Below the pieces are notes generated by a model. That model was not told the DNA's origin, searched no databases, and worked only from the letters and a program-made list of their open reading frames with translations. Source: Lachancea dasiensis (Eukaryota > Ascomycota > Saccharomycetes > Saccharomycetales > Saccharomycetaceae). From it: a stretch of 64,000 bases of DNA. Positions within the stretch are counted from its first letter, which is position 1. Each line of letters opens with the position of its first letter. The stretch lies in NCBI GenBank assembly GCA_900074725.1, contig LT598461.1, positions 1,116,001-1,180,000 of the forward strand. The letters run 5' to 3'. Both the position numbers and the translations under genes were made by a program. Positions 31,045 to 43,055 of this stretch are shown here, in pieces.

Positions 31045-32023
31045 GAGGCGCGCTGGAAGCGTTGGCCACTTTGGTCGTCCCCAGAATTCTGCATAAATAA
31101 TATATAATAGCATAAGCAAGGTTTGATAGTAAATTGGGTCGAACACAACTAAAGCGCTGGTCAGAGGAATGTGATCCTCTCTTTTACGGCATTGCAATGG
31201 CACAATGCTCGTGACAGGATTTCGAAGTCGTCCAGTATACACTAGCCGAGCTCGAAAAGCACGTAATGTGACGATAGCAGATGATGTGGTCCCCATTGCC
31301 GAAGGAAGGAAATCTTGACAGGCTGTTAAAACCTGACGAAACGAAGTTTCGTATGTCATGTCTGATCTGAGTGTTTAAGGTGTTTATTAATTTTGTTTCT
31401 TTAGAATACAGTTTGCCTTTCCAAAACATTAATATCTGGTAGGATCTAGGGTAGTGTAAACATCCGCTCAATTGGAGAAAAAGGATGATTCTGAGGACTC
31501 CCCAACATTATAGACGCCAGAGCTTCCATTTAATTGGTGAGTCCGTCTCAAGTCGATCTCAGTCGTACGAAACCTCGTCTATCAAGATGACTATTTGAAC
31601 CTCTTTTTCTGCTAATAATTGGTATCAGTTGAATCGATCTAGGGAAGCCAGAATAATTGCATTGAAGCCCTACCAGGGCCCCAAAAAAATACACGATTGA
31701 TGTAAAGTGACAACTTTTTGTCTTAGACGAAAATAATCGCTTTTTTTGAAGAGACTCCAAAATAACATGAAAAACGCAATTCAATTTACCCAAAGGTGAA
31801 GATCCAACGATTGACTAAAGTACGAGGACTCTTTGTTTCACTCACCCTCTCTTACATCTGACATTCACAATAAGGGTTTATATGTTTGGCATCATCCACG
31901 AACAGTAGTGAAGAAAATGTATGTCGATGAGGTTGGCACATGGAACAAGAGCATGGCAAGAACACGCAGCGGTGTAACTACGTAGGGCACCCGAGTCAAC
32001 TGGTGAAGAATTAAAAGTTTGGA
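31045..32023. other. ASH1-SPE1 intergenic region
   Basis: 979 bp containing the ASH1 3' region and the SPE1 promoter. No RNA gene was recognised. The last 107 bp before SPE1 hold a 22-codon upstream frame (31917-31985). Confidence 0.5.
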
Positions 32024-33370
32024 ATGACAACCCTGCAACAGACCAGAGCTGCAATTGAAGGCGTTGGCGGCACTTTGAGACCAAACGGAACTGGGTACCA
32101 AGTCTTAGAGCAGGTACAGCATCCTCAAGCTCTGCAACTATCAAGTTTAAATGATGAACGGGCTCATGCACAGATTTTTCAAGCGTTGCAAGGACGGGTG
32201 GAGGGTGTGAATCAGGAGAACTGCGAAGCTGGGGACGAGAACTCTTTTTTCGTTTGTGATCTGGGCGAAGTCCATAGATTGTACGCCCATTGGCGTAGTA
32301 AGCTGCCTCGGGTCCAGCCCTTCTATGCGGTCAAATCCAATCCAAACAGACTAGTGCTGGAGACTTTGGCGAAACTGAACGTGAACTTCGACTGTGCGTC
32401 GAAATCAGAGATTGAAATGGTACTTTCCCTTGGCGTCGATCCATCGCGCATCATTTATGCCAATCCGTGCAAGGCGTCGTCTTTTATTCGGTTTGCAAAA
32501 AATCAGTGTGTCACCAAGTCCACGTTTGATAATGTAGAAGAGCTTGCTAAGATCAAAAAATACCATCCACATTCGGAGCTGCTTCTCCGGATTGCAACAG
32601 ATGATTCCACGGCGAAATGCAGACTATCAACCAAGTATGGCTGTGATATGCAAAACGTGGACTCTCTGCTATCAAAGGTCAAAGAGCTGGGGCTAAACAT
32701 GGTCGGTGTCTCGTTCCACATCGGATCGGGCGCCTCTGACTTTAGCACTTTCTACAAGGCCGTCAGGGACTCCCGCGAGGTATTCAACCGTGCCAGCAGT
32801 AGGTTCGGATTGCCAAACGTGAAGATCCTCGACATTGGCGGCGGATTTCATTTGGAGACGTTTGACGAGTCAAGTGCGTCCTTGAATGTAGCCCTAAAAG
32901 AGTTCTTTCCCGAGTCTTCGGATGTGACGATCATTGCAGAGCCTGGCCGTTTTTTCGCCGCGTCACCCTTCACGCTGGCGTGCCATGTTATTGCCAAGCG
33001 CACACACACCGACCGCGAGGCCATGCTCTACATAAACGATGGTGTCTACGGCAACATGAACTGTATCTTGTTCGACCACCAAGAGCCCACACCACGTGTA
33101 CTTTGCCATAACTCCAACTACCACTATCACGACGCCGGATCCACGTCCGCTACCGAAACCGTAAGATGTCCTAACAAGGTGTCCATCTGGGGTCCTACAT
33201 GCGACGGTCTCGACTGCGTGACTAAAGAATACTACATGAAATACGAGCTTTCTGTAGGTGACTGGCTATACTTTCCCGTTCTCGGAGCATATACTTCATC
33301 CGCTGCGACCCAGTTCAATGGCTTTGAACAGTCTGTGGACGTGATCTATATCAATTCCAATGCTCTGTGA
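32024..33370 (+). CDS. SPE1: Ornithine decarboxylase
   Basis: 448 residues (S. cerevisiae Spe1 466). It is a PLP enzyme making putrescine from ornithine, the first step of polyamine synthesis. Visible sites are the PLP lysine in PFYAVKSNP (Lys104), HIGSGASD, the glycine-rich phosphate loop DIGGGFHLE, EPGRFF, and WGPTCDGLD with the catalytic cysteine (Cys393). The N-terminal region before residue 75 is the species-variable part involved in antizyme-dependent degradation in S. cerevisiae. Order ASH1-SPE1-LOT5-FAS1 matches YKL185-182. The first ATG is used. Confidence 0.97.
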   Translation: MTTLQQTRAAIEGVGGTLRPNGTGYQVLEQVQHPQALQLSSLNDERAHAQIFQALQGRVEGVNQENCEAGDENSFFVCDLGEVHRLYAHWRSKLPRVQPFYAVKSNPNRLVLETLAKLNVNFDCASKSEIEMVLSLGVDPSRIIYANPCKASSFIRFAKNQCVTKSTFDNVEELAKIKKYHPHSELLLRIATDDSTAKCRLSTKYGCDMQNVDSLLSKVKELGLNMVGVSFHIGSGASDFSTFYKAVRDSREVFNRASSRFGLPNVKILDIGGGFHLETFDESSASLNVALKEFFPESSDVTIIAEPGRFFAASPFTLACHVIAKRTHTDREAMLYINDGVYGNMNCILFDHQEPTPRVLCHNSNYHYHDAGSTSATETVRCPNKVSIWGPTCDGLDCVTKEYYMKYELSVGDWLYFPVLGAYTSSAATQFNGFEQSVDVIYINSNAL

Positions 33371-33553
33371 CAGGAACGGTAAGCACAACTTAAAAAAAAA
33401 GCTAACTAAAACGGATCATTCTCATTCTGGCATATCGCTCTCCCACCCTCGTCTCTAAATAGCACTGTTTTCTGCAACCGTTGAAACTTGATTTTGACGG
33501 ATAGTGGAGTAGTACCGTCGTTTTATGGTTGGTCAAACTGTCATGTGCCGTGT

Positions 33554-33561
33554 GTCACATG
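33554..33561 (+). promoter_or_regulatory. CDEI/Cbf1-like site upstream of LOT5
   Basis: GTCACATG matches RTCACRTG, the Cbf1 core. It lies 84-91 bp before the preferred LOT5 start and would be inside the coding region if the upstream ATG (33525) were used. No AT-rich element or TTCCGAA follows, so it is not a centromere. Confidence 0.3.
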
Positions 33562-33644
33562 ACCTTTTCTCTAAAATTCTGGCTGCCTACATAATAAAAG
33601 TTGACATCGGACAGTTCAAAGAGATCTTGGATGCGGTCCGAAAT

Positions 33645-34556
33645 ATGTTCAAGGATGGTGACGATAATCTGATTTGCCAGCTGGAGACTACGAAACCAAC
33701 TGTCGAAAATGTCACTCCCTTTTCGGAGTACGAGCAAACGCATCCCAGACTAAAATGCTTCTCTAGAGACCAACAGAACGAGCTGCCTATCTTGTATGGA
33801 GGTGGCCGTGAATTTTTGATAGGAGCTATTTCGTGGCCAGGCGAAAATTTGAACCTGGACTGTGTGGAAGTAGCAGATTTTTTCGTCCTTAACACCTATA
33901 TGGTGATTTGGATTAACGCTCACGACACAGGCTTGCAAATACCTTACCAAAAGGTGGTATACCACGGCGTGCGTATAATCGACAAGGCCAAAGGGGGCGT
34001 AGAGAAAGGCCATCAGCTGGAAATCGTCCTGACACTACAGCGGGATGCAACACTAGACCAGATTTTTCCTCCAACGGGTGCGACAGATGCAACGGCTACG
34101 ATGCCCACGGTGGATCTGGTGCTGCGGCCACGGTACGCCGATTCCGACCGGGTATACAACAACCAGTTGGAGACTCTGTTTACGTTCAGCGACTTTGGGC
34201 TGAACAGAGGTGATTCGCTGGTGCGAAACTGCAATGAGGCCATTGCTCGGTGCATGGATTTTTACTACGTAGAGGACGACGACAGCGAGGAGGATGGCGA
34301 TGTAGGGAACGAGTGTATGGGCGGCGCAGGATTCACGGGCTTAGGTGAGTTTTTGCAAGAGCAGACACCCGTTTACCGCAATGCGGGTGCAGCAGATGAC
34401 TTGGCGGACGGGCTCGGATCTTGGCAAGACGTCGGCAATGGTGCCGAAATAGACGCTGGCATGTCGATGGAGTTTTTCGGCGGCGATCAGGTGGCCGGAC
34501 GCAAGAAAGTCTTAGACCACTGGGACCGAGACCTACACAAGAGATTCAAGAGCTGA
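33645..34556 (+). CDS. LOT5: Lot5-like protein with pICln-type PH fold
   Basis: 303 residues from the chosen ATG (S. cerevisiae Lot5 about 306). The pattern ILYGGGREFLIGAISWPG, then LNLDCVEVADFFVLNTYMVIWINAHDTGLQIPYQKVVYHGV, fits the pICln/Lot5 PH-like domain. The C-terminal half is acidic and glycine-rich. An in-frame ATG at 33525 would add 40 hydrophobic residues. I prefer 33645 because the length fits the family and a Cbf1-like site lies between the two starts. Lot5 is low-temperature induced in S. cerevisiae; its molecular role is unknown. Synteny SPE1-LOT5-FAS1 supports identity. Confidence 0.82.
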   Translation: MFKDGDDNLICQLETTKPTVENVTPFSEYEQTHPRLKCFSRDQQNELPILYGGGREFLIGAISWPGENLNLDCVEVADFFVLNTYMVIWINAHDTGLQIPYQKVVYHGVRIIDKAKGGVEKGHQLEIVLTLQRDATLDQIFPPTGATDATATMPTVDLVLRPRYADSDRVYNNQLETLFTFSDFGLNRGDSLVRNCNEAIARCMDFYYVEDDDSEEDGDVGNECMGGAGFTGLGEFLQEQTPVYRNAGAADDLADGLGSWQDVGNGAEIDAGMSMEFFGGDQVAGRKKVLDHWDRDLHKRFKS

Positions 34557-35374
34557 GTCACCCAGCTCACGGAACTCAGAGAAAGTGGACCTTTGAACTT
34601 GGCCCGTAAAGCTGGAGCCCAGAAGAGGCTCAGCCTGCTAACAGCGACGTGTGCCCTTCCCTGCTCCCGACACCGCGGAACATTTGAGATCTTCCGAGCC
34701 AGTCTGTACGCTTCTGCCTCGCCAGTGGCACCACTATAGAGCTGTTGGGCTTGATTACATCACGGAATACGACACCAACAGACTACGCGGGCGAGTACCC
34801 GAAGACTCGATAAGTCCGAACTCAACCGAAATTCTGGTCACCCCACCTACGTCCTGCCGAAGGTCGCGGAAATTCCGACCATCTCGAGGAATTTAGCTGG
34901 CGTACTCTCAACACACAACCAAAAAAAAGCGCTACTTCTCATTGACTCCTCACGCCAAAATACTCGACCGTCCCTTACCCACCATACACCACTTCCTCTC
35001 TAAACCGCACTTTTCTTCGCACCTGCAGTGGCACATCATTCTTCCTTCGCCTCTGTTGGTCACGGCCGTTTGTTCAACGCGCTGTTGGGCTTGCTGGTCG
35101 GGTGCCAAGCCCAACCTTTAACTGTCTTGCCTTTGTGCCTTGTCCTTTACACATACATCCTCGCACCGCATCGCCCGTGCCTTTTTTTTCCAACCCACCA
35201 AAATCACGTGCCACGCCAAACAAGCCGAAATCCAACAGTATTCAATCCAACAACGCAACCGCCCAGGGCCCCCGTACACGCGGGTATTGAGAGTGTGGCC
35301 GGTATCCAACGCGCTCAACAAGCAAGCCAAGGGTCGCAGTATCTTCGGCAGTGGCCTCGTTGTGTGTATCTATG
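34557..35374. other. LOT5-FAS1 intergenic region, distal part
   Basis: 818 bp between the LOT5 stop and the putative FAS1 TATA box. Frames overlap in all phases but lack family resemblance. Apart from the E-box at 35204-35210, nothing was recognised. Confidence 0.5.
35204..35210 (+). promoter_or_regulatory. E-box TCACGTG upstream of FAS1
   Basis: TCACGTG, a Cbf1/Tye7/Ino2-Ino4-class core, 171 bp upstream of the FAS1 TATA box. bHLH control of FAS genes is established in S. cerevisiae; which factor binds here is unknown. Confidence 0.4.
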
Positions 35375-35384
35375 TATATATAAG
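35375..35384 (+). promoter_or_regulatory. Probable FAS1 TATA box
   Basis: TATATATAAG lies 1.1 kb from the FAS1 ATG but only about 145 bp before a strong 5' splice site. The 145 bp between contain no ATG, as expected for a leader exon. Confidence 0.6.
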
Positions 35385-35529
35385 TGGTATATCGTGCAGT
35401 GTACCGACGCTCGAGCTTGTAGTATTTGAAAAGACACTAGTTGATCCCATCGGCGCTAGAGCTCAACTAACTAAAGCATTTTTATCTGTCTATTAAACTC
35501 GTCTGTTCCCAGCTGACGATATCGACAAG

Positions 35530-36280
35530 GTATGTAGAGAGATGACAGAAGATGGAGACGGATGAAGAGCACCGCAGTATTGCAAACAAGAATAATATAC
35601 CGCCCGTTCGCACTTGCTGGACTGCGATCAGGCCCGGCAGTTGGGCCTCCCATCCACAAGCACTTGGCCAGTGTGCTTTGCCAGGAGTACTCGCGACAGC
35701 AGTACTCGCGGACCCCGAAAATCCAACAAAAAGGATACACGTATGAAGTGATCAGAGATACAACGGTGATGGCCTCCAGGAAACCGTAATGTGAGCCAGA
35801 ATGGCACACAAGCGGGCCCAGCTGTAAGGACGCTTCGTGTGGACGAGCGTGTGGTTGCCGGGCTGTCTACTGGCTGGCTCTTCTCCTTTTTGCAATTGAG
35901 GGGGCTGTCTCGTGAACGCGTTAGCTGCCCTTTTTTTTTCAACCAGCCGGTGTTGAATATGGTATATTTTTCAATGTTGATTTTTCCCCCAGTGGCGCGT
36001 CAGAAGGCACGGCAGGCGGCCAAGGCTGGTTGGTACGACAATACTCGGGAGGAAAGCCCAACAATTTGGCGGGTCCCAAACCAGTGAAAAACGGGCTCCA
36101 GGGACGAAGGTGAAGATGGCGAAATTTCGGCCAGTGTCGAAAACTCTTTTCACCTTCTCCTTGTACCTAGGAAACTCTTGAAAACCCGTTAAGGCGCTCG
36201 AAAACTGCTAAAGGAACTGTTCCCTCTCTCGTCTCCTTCTTGGCCAGTACAAGAGCCTTTTTACTAACTCGTTCTCGCAG
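35530..36280 (+). other. Putative 751-nt intron in the FAS1 5' untranslated leader
   Basis: The 5' splice site is AAG/GTATGT (35530-35535), a perfect TACTAAC branch point is at 36262-36268, and the 3' splice site CAG ends at 36280, with the branch A 13 nt before it. ATGs are numerous just inside the intron, yet absent from both the 5' exon after the TATA box and the 209 bp from 36281 to the FAS1 ATG. No box C/D pair was seen inside. Confidence 0.8.
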
Positions 36281-36489
36281 TAATAGCCGTCGTTATTACT
36301 AGTTTTCTAGTATTTTTCAATTTCCCATATCGTTGCTTCACGAGCGTACCCAGTTTTCCCCACGAGCGGCTCGCCTAGTGATTCAACACATTTCGAACGT
36401 GAATTAGAAGAGCATCTCCCAATTGGTTCTTCTTTGACACTTTATAAGTTATACTCACCGATACTTTATTTTCCGGTACAAAACGCACG

Positions 36490-39400
36490 ATGAGCGCCTC
36501 CAACAGCACCAGAGCGCTCACCTTGAGCCACGGTGCCATTGAGCACGTTCTCCCAGTGCCAACGGCCTCGTTTTTCCCAGGCTCGCAATTACAAGACCAA
36601 TTCACCAAACAGCTTCCATCTGCTACGGAGGGTTTCGTCGCCGACAACGAACCGGCGTCTCCAGCAGAGCTGTTGGGTCAATTCCTAGGCTACGTGTCCA
36701 CTTTGGTCGATCCTTCTACCAAGGGCCAATTCGACGACGTTTTGACCGTGGCACTTGCCGAGTTCGAATCCAGCTACTTGCAAGGTAACGATGTACACAC
36801 TCTGGCCTCCAAGCTTCTGGCCGACGAAGACGTTTATCCAACCACTTTGGAGAAGGTCAAGGCCCTCATCAAAAACTACTTCAACGCTCGCGTCACCGCT
36901 CAAAGACCTTTTACCAAGTCCGATTCTGCTCTTTTCAAAAGCGCCGCGGCCAAAGAATCCCAGCTGGTTGCTATTTTCGGCGGTCAAGGTAACACTGATG
37001 ACTATTTCGAAGAGCTGCGTGAGCTGTACCAAACTTACTACAGTGTCGTTTCGGATGTTATAGAATCTGCTGCCTCCAAGCTGGCCGAATTAGTCAAGTC
37101 GACCGACGACACTGAAAAAGTGTACACTCAAGGTTTTGATGTTCTTCAATGGTTGCAAAACCCTGAGACTACTCCAGACAACGCTTACCTCCTGTCTATT
37201 CCAATCTCATGCCCCATGATTGGTGTCATCCAATTGGTACACTACGCCGTCACCGCCCGTGTCTTGGGTTTCACCCCTGGTGAGTTGAGATCCCACTTGG
37301 TCGGTGCCACTGGTCACTCTCAAGGTTTGGCTACTGCCGTGGCAATCGCAGAAGCCGATTCCTGGGAGTCTTTCTTCAAGGCTCTGAATAAAACCATCAC
37401 TTTATTATTCTTCATCGGTGTGCGTTGTTACCAAGCTTACCCAAATACTTCAATGCCTCCATCAATGCTTGAAGACTCTGCAGAAAACGGTGAAGGTACT
37501 CCTTCGCCAATGTTGTCCATTTCCAACTTGACTAAAGAACAAGTGCAAGAATTTGTGGATCAAACTAACGCTCATTTGCCAGCCGAGAAACACATTGTGA
37601 TTTCTTTGATCAATGGTGCCAGGAATTTGGTTGTGACTGGTCCTCCACAATCTCTGTACGGTTTGAATTTGACATTGAGAAAGGCCAAGGCTCCAGCTGG
37701 TTTGGATCAAGCCAGAATTCCCCACAGTGAGAGAAAACTCAAGTTTTTCAACAGGTTTTTACCAATCGCATCCCCATTCCATTCTCATTTGTTAGAACCT
37801 GCTAACGAGTTTATCAAGCAAGATCTAAAGGATGCTGGCCTAGAGTTCAAGCAGTCAGACTTGCAAGTTCCTGTTTACGATACTTTTGATGGTAAGGACT
37901 TGAGAGATTACACCGGTTCCGTTGCTGAAAGAATTACCTTGTGCATTACCAAGTTGCCCGTGAACTGGGAAGCTTCTACGCAATTTTCTGCCACCCACAT
38001 CCTAGATTTTGGTCCCGGCGGCTCCTCTGGCCTAGGTGTTTTAACTCACCGTAACAAGGATGGTACTGGTGTTCGTGTCATTGTTGCAGGTGCTTTGGAA
38101 GCCAACATAGATGACGAATATGGATTTAAGCAGGAAATATTTGATGTTTCTGCTAACGGTCTCAAGTTTTCCCCCAATTGGTTAAAGGAATTCCACCCCA
38201 AGTTGGTAAAGACAAAGGGAGGTAAGATTTATGTTGATACTAAATTCTCCAAACTTTTGGGCCGTGCTCCACTTCTTGTACCTGGTATGACTCCTTGTAC
38301 TGTCTCTCCCGACTTTGTCGCTGCCACCATTAACGCTGGCTACACCATTGAATTGGCTGGTGGTGGTTACTTCTCTCCTGCCCAAATGACTAAGGCCATC
38401 GACTCTGTTGTTTCTCAGATTAAAAAGGGCTACGGTTTGGGCATAAATCTAATTTATGTCAACCCTAGAATGTTGCAGTGGGGTATTCCTATGATCAAAG
38501 AATTGAGAGAAAAAGGCTATCCTATTCAATCGATGACAATTGGTGCCGGTGTTCCTTCCTTAGAAGTTGCTACTGAGTACATCGAAACCTTGGGCTTGAC
38601 CTATTTAGGTTTGAAACCTGGCTCTATCGATGCCATCTCTCAAGTCATTGCTATTGCTAAGGCTCATCCTTCTTTCCCTATTGTGATGCAATGGACTGGT
38701 GGTAGAGGTGGTGGTCATCATTCTTTTGAGGACATGCACTCTCCTTTGTTCCAAATGTACTCTAAGGTCAGAAGATTATCAAACATCATCTTAGTTGCCG
38801 GTTCTGGTTTTGGTTCTGCTTCTGATACTTATCCATACTTGACCGGTGAATGGTCTACCAAGTTCAATTATCCTCCTATGCCATTCGATGGTTTCTTGTT
38901 TGGCTCTAGAGTTATGATTGCTAAAGAAGCCAAAACCTCTCCAGATGCCAAGAAGGCTATTGCCGATTGCTCAGGAGCTCCTGACGATAAGTGGGAGCAG
39001 ACTTACAAGAAACCCACCGGTGGTATTGTAACTGTTCGTTCAGAAATGGGTGAACCTATCCATAAGATCGCAACCAGAGGTGTTATGTTGTGGAAAGAAC
39101 TGGATGAGACGATCTTCAACCTCCCTAAGAACAAACTTCAAGCTGCTTTGGATTCTAAAAGAGACTATATTATTGCGAAATTGAACGCTGACTTTCAGAA
39201 ACCTTGGTTTGCAACAGTTAAAGGTGAGCCACGCGACGTCACTGATATGAACTATGAGGAGGTTGCTCAAAGAATGGTCGAATTGATGTACTTGAGGTCG
39301 GCCAATAAATGGATTGATGCTTCCTGGAAGAACTTTACTGGTGACTTTTTGCGCCGGGTTGAAGAACGTTTCACCAAGAAAAAGGCTGCCTCTCTCTTGC

Positions 39401-42400
39401 AGTCTTATTCTATTTTAGACCAGCCAGACAAGGTTTTGACTACAATTTTTGACGCCTACCCAGCTGCGAGAGCTCAGTACCTAAATGCTCAAGATGTCGA
39501 CTATTTCTTAAGCTTATGTCAGAGACCATCTCAAAAGCCAGTGCCATTCGTTCCTGTGTTGGATCAGAGATTCGAATTTTTCTTCAAAAAGGATTCTTTG
39601 TGGCAATCTGAATATCTGGAAGCTGTTGTCGACCAAGATGTCCAGAGAACTTGTATTTTGCACGGACCTGTTGCTGCCCAGTTCACAAATGTTGTTGATG
39701 AACCTATAAAGAGCATCATGGATGGCATTCACGATGGTCACATAGAAAGACTGTTGAAAGACTTCTACGACAACGACTCCTCAAAAATTCCCGTTGTGGA
39801 ATACTTCGGCGGAGAAGATCCAGAGGCCGTAAAGTTTGATTCTGTTGAAACTGATGGCAAAATTTCGTACCGCGCCTCAGCTTCAACTGATGAAGATGAG
39901 TGGTTCAAATTACTGGCTGGCCCTAAGCGCAATTGGAGGCAAGCTTTTTTTTCCACTCCAAGGGTTGTGCAAGACTCCATGTACGCTGAAAACCCACTCC
40001 ACAAGGTCTTCAAGCCAACCGCTCAATCTGTCGTCCAAATTTCGTACCCAGAGAATGCTTCCAAGTCTGTTATCACTTTATTGGAACCTGTCCAGGGTAG
40101 TTTGAAGCCTACCGCTTCCTTGCGTTTGTCAAAGGATAATTTGATGGAGCTACAGCTTATCGAAAACAGAACAATGGACGGCAAGCCAGCGAGCCTTCCA
40201 TTATTGTACCAATACCAACCCGAGGATGGGTTTGCTCCAATTTCTGAAGTAATGGATGGTCGTAACGATCGTATCAAAGAATTCTACTGGAAATTGTGGG
40301 TCGAAGAACCATTCAACTTAGACTTCGACCCCAAGAAACCATTGAAGGGAGCTGATGTCACTATCACTGCGAAGGATATTGCTGAGTTTACCCACGCTAT
40401 TGGCAACAAATGCGAAGATTTTGTCGCTAGGCCAGGGAGAAAACTATTGGCACCAATGGATTTTGCTATTGTTGTTGGATGGAGAGTCATCATCAAGGCC
40501 ATCTTCCCTAAGACTGTCGATGGTGACTTGCTGAAGTTGGTTCACATGTCCAATGGATACAGAATGATCCCTGGCGCAGAGCCACTGAAAGAAGGTGACA
40601 CCATTTCTTCAACTGCCGTAATCAAATGCGTCGTGAATCAGCCAAGTGGTAAAATAGTTGAAGTTGTGGGTACTTTGAGTAGAGAGGGCTCTCCTGTCAT
40701 GGAAGTGACTTCTTCCTTCTTCTACCGTGGCAAGTACACCGACTTCGAGAACACTTTCGAGAAGATTACCGAACCAGTATATCAAGTTCAAATCAAGTCC
40801 GCCAAGGATATTGCTGTCCTGCGCTCCAAAGAATGGTTTCAGTTGGATGACGAAAGCATCGACTTGCTCGGCAAGGTTTTGACGTTTGAGACAGAAACGG
40901 CGGTAACCTTTAAGGACGAGTCAGTTTTCAACTCTGTTAAGTGCGAGGGTAAAATCAAGATGGAATTGCCTACCAAGGAAAACGTCGAGATCGGCGTTGT
41001 TGACTATGAAGCCGGCGAATCTCATGGTAACCCGGTTGTGGATTATTTGAGCAGAAATGGCTCTACCTTGGAACATAAGGTGAATTTGGAGAATGCAATT
41101 CCGATTGCTACCAAGGACACACAAGCTCCTGGTACCAACGAGCCTTACGCCAGAGTGTCTGGCGACTTGAACCCTATTCACGTGTCGCGTCACTTTGCAG
41201 ACTACGCTAGCTTGCCAGGTACTATCACACATGGTATGTACTCCTCGGCATCTGTCCGTGCCTTGGTCGAAACCTGGGCCGCTGACAATGTTTCTGCCAG
41301 AGTTCGTGCTTATAGCTGTCAGTTTGTGGGAATGGTTTTGCCGAACACCCCCCTAAACACTTCCATTCAGCATGTTGGTATGATCAATGGCCGTAAATTG
41401 ATCAAATTCGAGACCAAGAATGATCAAGAAGAAACCGTCATGGTGGGTGAGGCCGAAGTTGAGCAACCAGTGTCTACCTTCGTTTTCACTGGCCAAGGTT
41501 CTCAGGAGCAAGGTATGGGTATGGACTTGTATGACAAGTCGGAAGTTGCAAGAACTGTCTGGGACAGAGCTGACGCTCACTTCAAGAAAACCTACGGATT
41601 TTCAATTCTCGAAATTGTTAGAAAGAACCCTACTTCGATGACTATCTATTTCGGTGGTGAGAAGGGAAGAAAGATCAAAACCAACTATACCCAAATGATT
41701 TTTGAGACCATCGTTGACGGCGAACTAAAGACTGAGAAGATTTTCAAGGATATTACGGAAGAGACTACTTCTTACACCTTCAAATCCCCAACTGGTTTGT
41801 TATCCGCTACTCAATTTACACAACCTGCTTTGACTCTTATGGAAAAGGCTTCTTTCGAAGACTTGAAGGCTAAGGGTTTGATTCCGGCAGATGCAGCCTT
41901 TGCTGGTCACTCTTTGGGCGAATACGCTGCTCTAGCTTCGCTGGCCGATGTCATGTCAATTGAGTCTCTCGTTGAAGTTGTCTTCTACAGAGGTATGACC
42001 ATGCAGGTGGCTGTTCCAAGAGATGACTTAGGTAGATCCAACTACGGTATGGTTGCTGTAAACCCAGGTCGTGTGTCACCAACTTTCAACCAGGATGCTT
42101 TGAAGTTTGTGGTCAACTGTGTAGACAAGAGAACAGGGTGGCTCGTCGAAATTGTAAATTACAACGTGGAAAACCAACAATATGTTGCAGCCGGTGACTT
42201 GAGAGCATTGGATACTTTGACGAACGTGCTCAACTTTGTTAAGGTTCAAAAGATTGATATTGTCAAGCTACAGGCCACTATGTCTTTGGAAGAGGTAGAA
42301 AGCCACTTGAACGAGATAATCGACGAGGTTGCCAAGAAATCTTTGGCCAAGCCTCAACCTATCGACCTGGAGAGAGGTTTTGCTTGTATTCCATTGAAGG

Positions 42401-42642
42401 GTATCTCTGTTCCATTCCATTCGTCCTACCTCAGAAATGGTGTGAAGCCTTTCAAGAACTTCTTGAAGAAGAACATCGTCAAAGAAAATGTGAATGCTGA
42501 CAGACTAATTGGAAAGTATATTCCTAACTTGACTGCCAAGCCTTTCGAGATCACTCGTGAGTACTTCCAAGATGTTTACAACTTGACTGGCTCCGAGAAA
42601 GTCAAGGAAGTTTTGGACAACTGGGAAAAGTACCAAAACTGA
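36490..42642 (+). CDS. FAS1: Fatty acid synthase beta subunit
   Basis: 2050 residues (S. cerevisiae 2051), the multifunctional beta chain of the cytosolic alpha6-beta6 fatty acid synthase. Domains in order: acetyltransferase with GATGHSQG (Ser277); FMN enoyl reductase starting about 570 ([35 protein letters not shown]); dehydratase hot-dog region with [17 protein letters not shown] and [10 protein letters not shown] (about 1560-1590); and the C-terminal malonyl/palmitoyl transferase with [12 protein letters not shown] (Ser1808, the same number as in S. cerevisiae) and the late VPFHSSYLR histidine. All catalytic signatures are intact. Codon choice is strongly biased toward the preferred yeast set, as expected for an abundant enzyme. 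It probably has a spliced leader. Confidence 0.98.
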   Translation: MSASNSTRALTLSHGAIEHVLPVPTASFFPGSQLQDQFTKQLPSATEGFVADNEPASPAELLGQFLGYVSTLVDPSTKGQFDDVLTVALAEFESSYLQGNDVHTLASKLLADEDVYPTTLEKVKALIKNYFNARVTAQRPFTKSDSALFKSAAAKESQLVAIFGGQGNTDDYFEELRELYQTYYSVVSDVIESAASKLAELVKSTDDTEKVYTQGFDVLQWLQNPETTPDNAYLLSIPISCPMIGVIQLVHYAVTARVLGFTPGELRSHLVGATGHSQGLATAVAIAEADSWESFFKALNKTITLLFFIGVRCYQAYPNTSMPPSMLEDSAENGEGTPSPMLSISNLTKEQVQEFVDQTNAHLPAEKHIVISLINGARNLVVTGPPQSLYGLNLTLRKAKAPAGLDQARIPHSERKLKFFNRFLPIASPFHSHLLEPANEFIKQDLKDAGLEFKQSDLQVPVYDTFDGKDLRDYTGSVAERITLCITKLPVNWEASTQFSATHILDFGPGGSSGLGVLTHRNKDGTGVRVIVAGALEANIDDEYGFKQEIFDVSANGLKFSPNWLKEFHPKLVKTKGGKIYVDTKFSKLLGRAPLLVPGMTPCTVSPDFVAATINAGYTIELAGGGYFSPAQMTKAIDSVVSQIKKGYGLGINLIYVNPRMLQWGIPMIKELREKGYPIQSMTIGAGVPSLEVATEYIETLGLTYLGLKPGSIDAISQVIAIAKAHPSFPIVMQWTGGRGGGHHSFEDMHSPLFQMYSKVRRLSNIILVAGSGFGSASDTYPYLTGEWSTKFNYPPMPFDGFLFGSRVMIAKEAKTSPDAKKAIADCSGAPDDKWEQTYKKPTGGIVTVRSEMGEPIHKIATRGVMLWKELDETIFNLPKNKLQAALDSKRDYIIAKLNADFQKPWFATVKGEPRDVTDMNYEEVAQRMVELMYLRSANKWIDASWKNFTGDFLRRVEERFTKKKAASLLQSYSILDQPDKVLTTIFDAYPAARAQYLNAQDVDYFLSLCQRPSQKPVPFVPVLDQRFEFFFKKDSLWQSEYLEAVVDQDVQRTCILHGPVAAQFTNVVDEPIKSIMDGIHDGHIERLLKDFYDNDSSKIPVVEYFGGEDPEAVKFDSVETDGKISYRASASTDEDEWFKLLAGPKRNWRQAFFSTPRVVQDSMYAENPLHKVFKPTAQSVVQISYPENASKSVITLLEPVQGSLKPTASLRLSKDNLMELQLIENRTMDGKPASLPLLYQYQPEDGFAPISEVMDGRNDRIKEFYWKLWVEEPFNLDFDPKKPLKGADVTITAKDIAEFTHAIGNKCEDFVARPGRKLLAPMDFAIVVGWRVIIKAIFPKTVDGDLLKLVHMSNGYRMIPGAEPLKEGDTISSTAVIKCVVNQPSGKIVEVVGTLSREGSPVMEVTSSFFYRGKYTDFENTFEKITEPVYQVQIKSAKDIAVLRSKEWFQLDDESIDLLGKVLTFETETAVTFKDESVFNSVKCEGKIKMELPTKENVEIGVVDYEAGESHGNPVVDYLSRNGSTLEHKVNLENAIPIATKDTQAPGTNEPYARVSGDLNPIHVSRHFADYASLPGTITHGMYSSASVRALVETWAADNVSARVRAYSCQFVGMVLPNTPLNTSIQHVGMINGRKLIKFETKNDQEETVMVGEAEVEQPVSTFVFTGQGSQEQGMGMDLYDKSEVARTVWDRADAHFKKTYGFSILEIVRKNPTSMTIYFGGEKGRKIKTNYTQMIFETIVDGELKTEKIFKDITEETTSYTFKSPTGLLSATQFTQPALTLMEKASFEDLKAKGLIPADAAFAGHSLGEYAALASLADVMSIESLVEVVFYRGMTMQVAVPRDDLGRSNYGMVAVNPGRVSPTFNQDALKFVVNCVDKRTGWLVEIVNYNVENQQYVAAGDLRALDTLTNVLNFVKVQKIDIVKLQATMSLEEVESHLNEIIDEVAKKSLAKPQPIDLERGFACIPLKGISVPFHSSYLRNGVKPFKNFLKKNIVKENVNADRLIGKYIPNLTAKPFEITREYFQDVYNLTGSEKVKEVLDNWEKYQN

Positions 42643-43055
42643 ATATTTCACGAATGACACATGCAGCAACCCTTCACGGTTTGCCTCGCAATTAAAGATA
42701 GATTTGCGGCTGATAGACAACAGCGGGTTGGATACAATAGACATACGCAACGTCAATTGATCATTAGTTTGCGCTCTGCAACATGGCCGGTACTGGGAAA
42801 TACCGTCCTCAAAAGAGTAGCGGATGGCTGAAATGAGATACCCACCGCACCACCCTGAGCAGGATTGGGAAACCTGATCAGAGATTTGCTGCGGAATTTC
42901 GCTTTAGTCGTACGAGAGATCACATCTAATGGGGCCTACGACAAGAACCACCGAGCGCTTCTATTTAAGTGTATAATATACAACATATTATTAGTATAAT
43001 AATTTCAATCTGATTATAAAGACCCCTCCTCGCTGGGGAGTAGTGGGCAATAGCT
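42643..43055. other. FAS1/BER1 convergent terminator region
   Basis: 413 bp between two stops. AT-rich around 42960-43020 (ATATAATATACAAC-like efficiency elements); no gene seen. Confidence 0.45.

Noticed and set aside
35028-35809. Several overlapping 60-130 codon frames upstream of FAS1
   Set aside because: Overlap in many phases on both strands with no conserved motif; the region is better explained as promoter, leader exon and intron.
36685-42756. Antisense frames across FAS1
   Set aside because: Shadows of strong codon bias on the sense strand.
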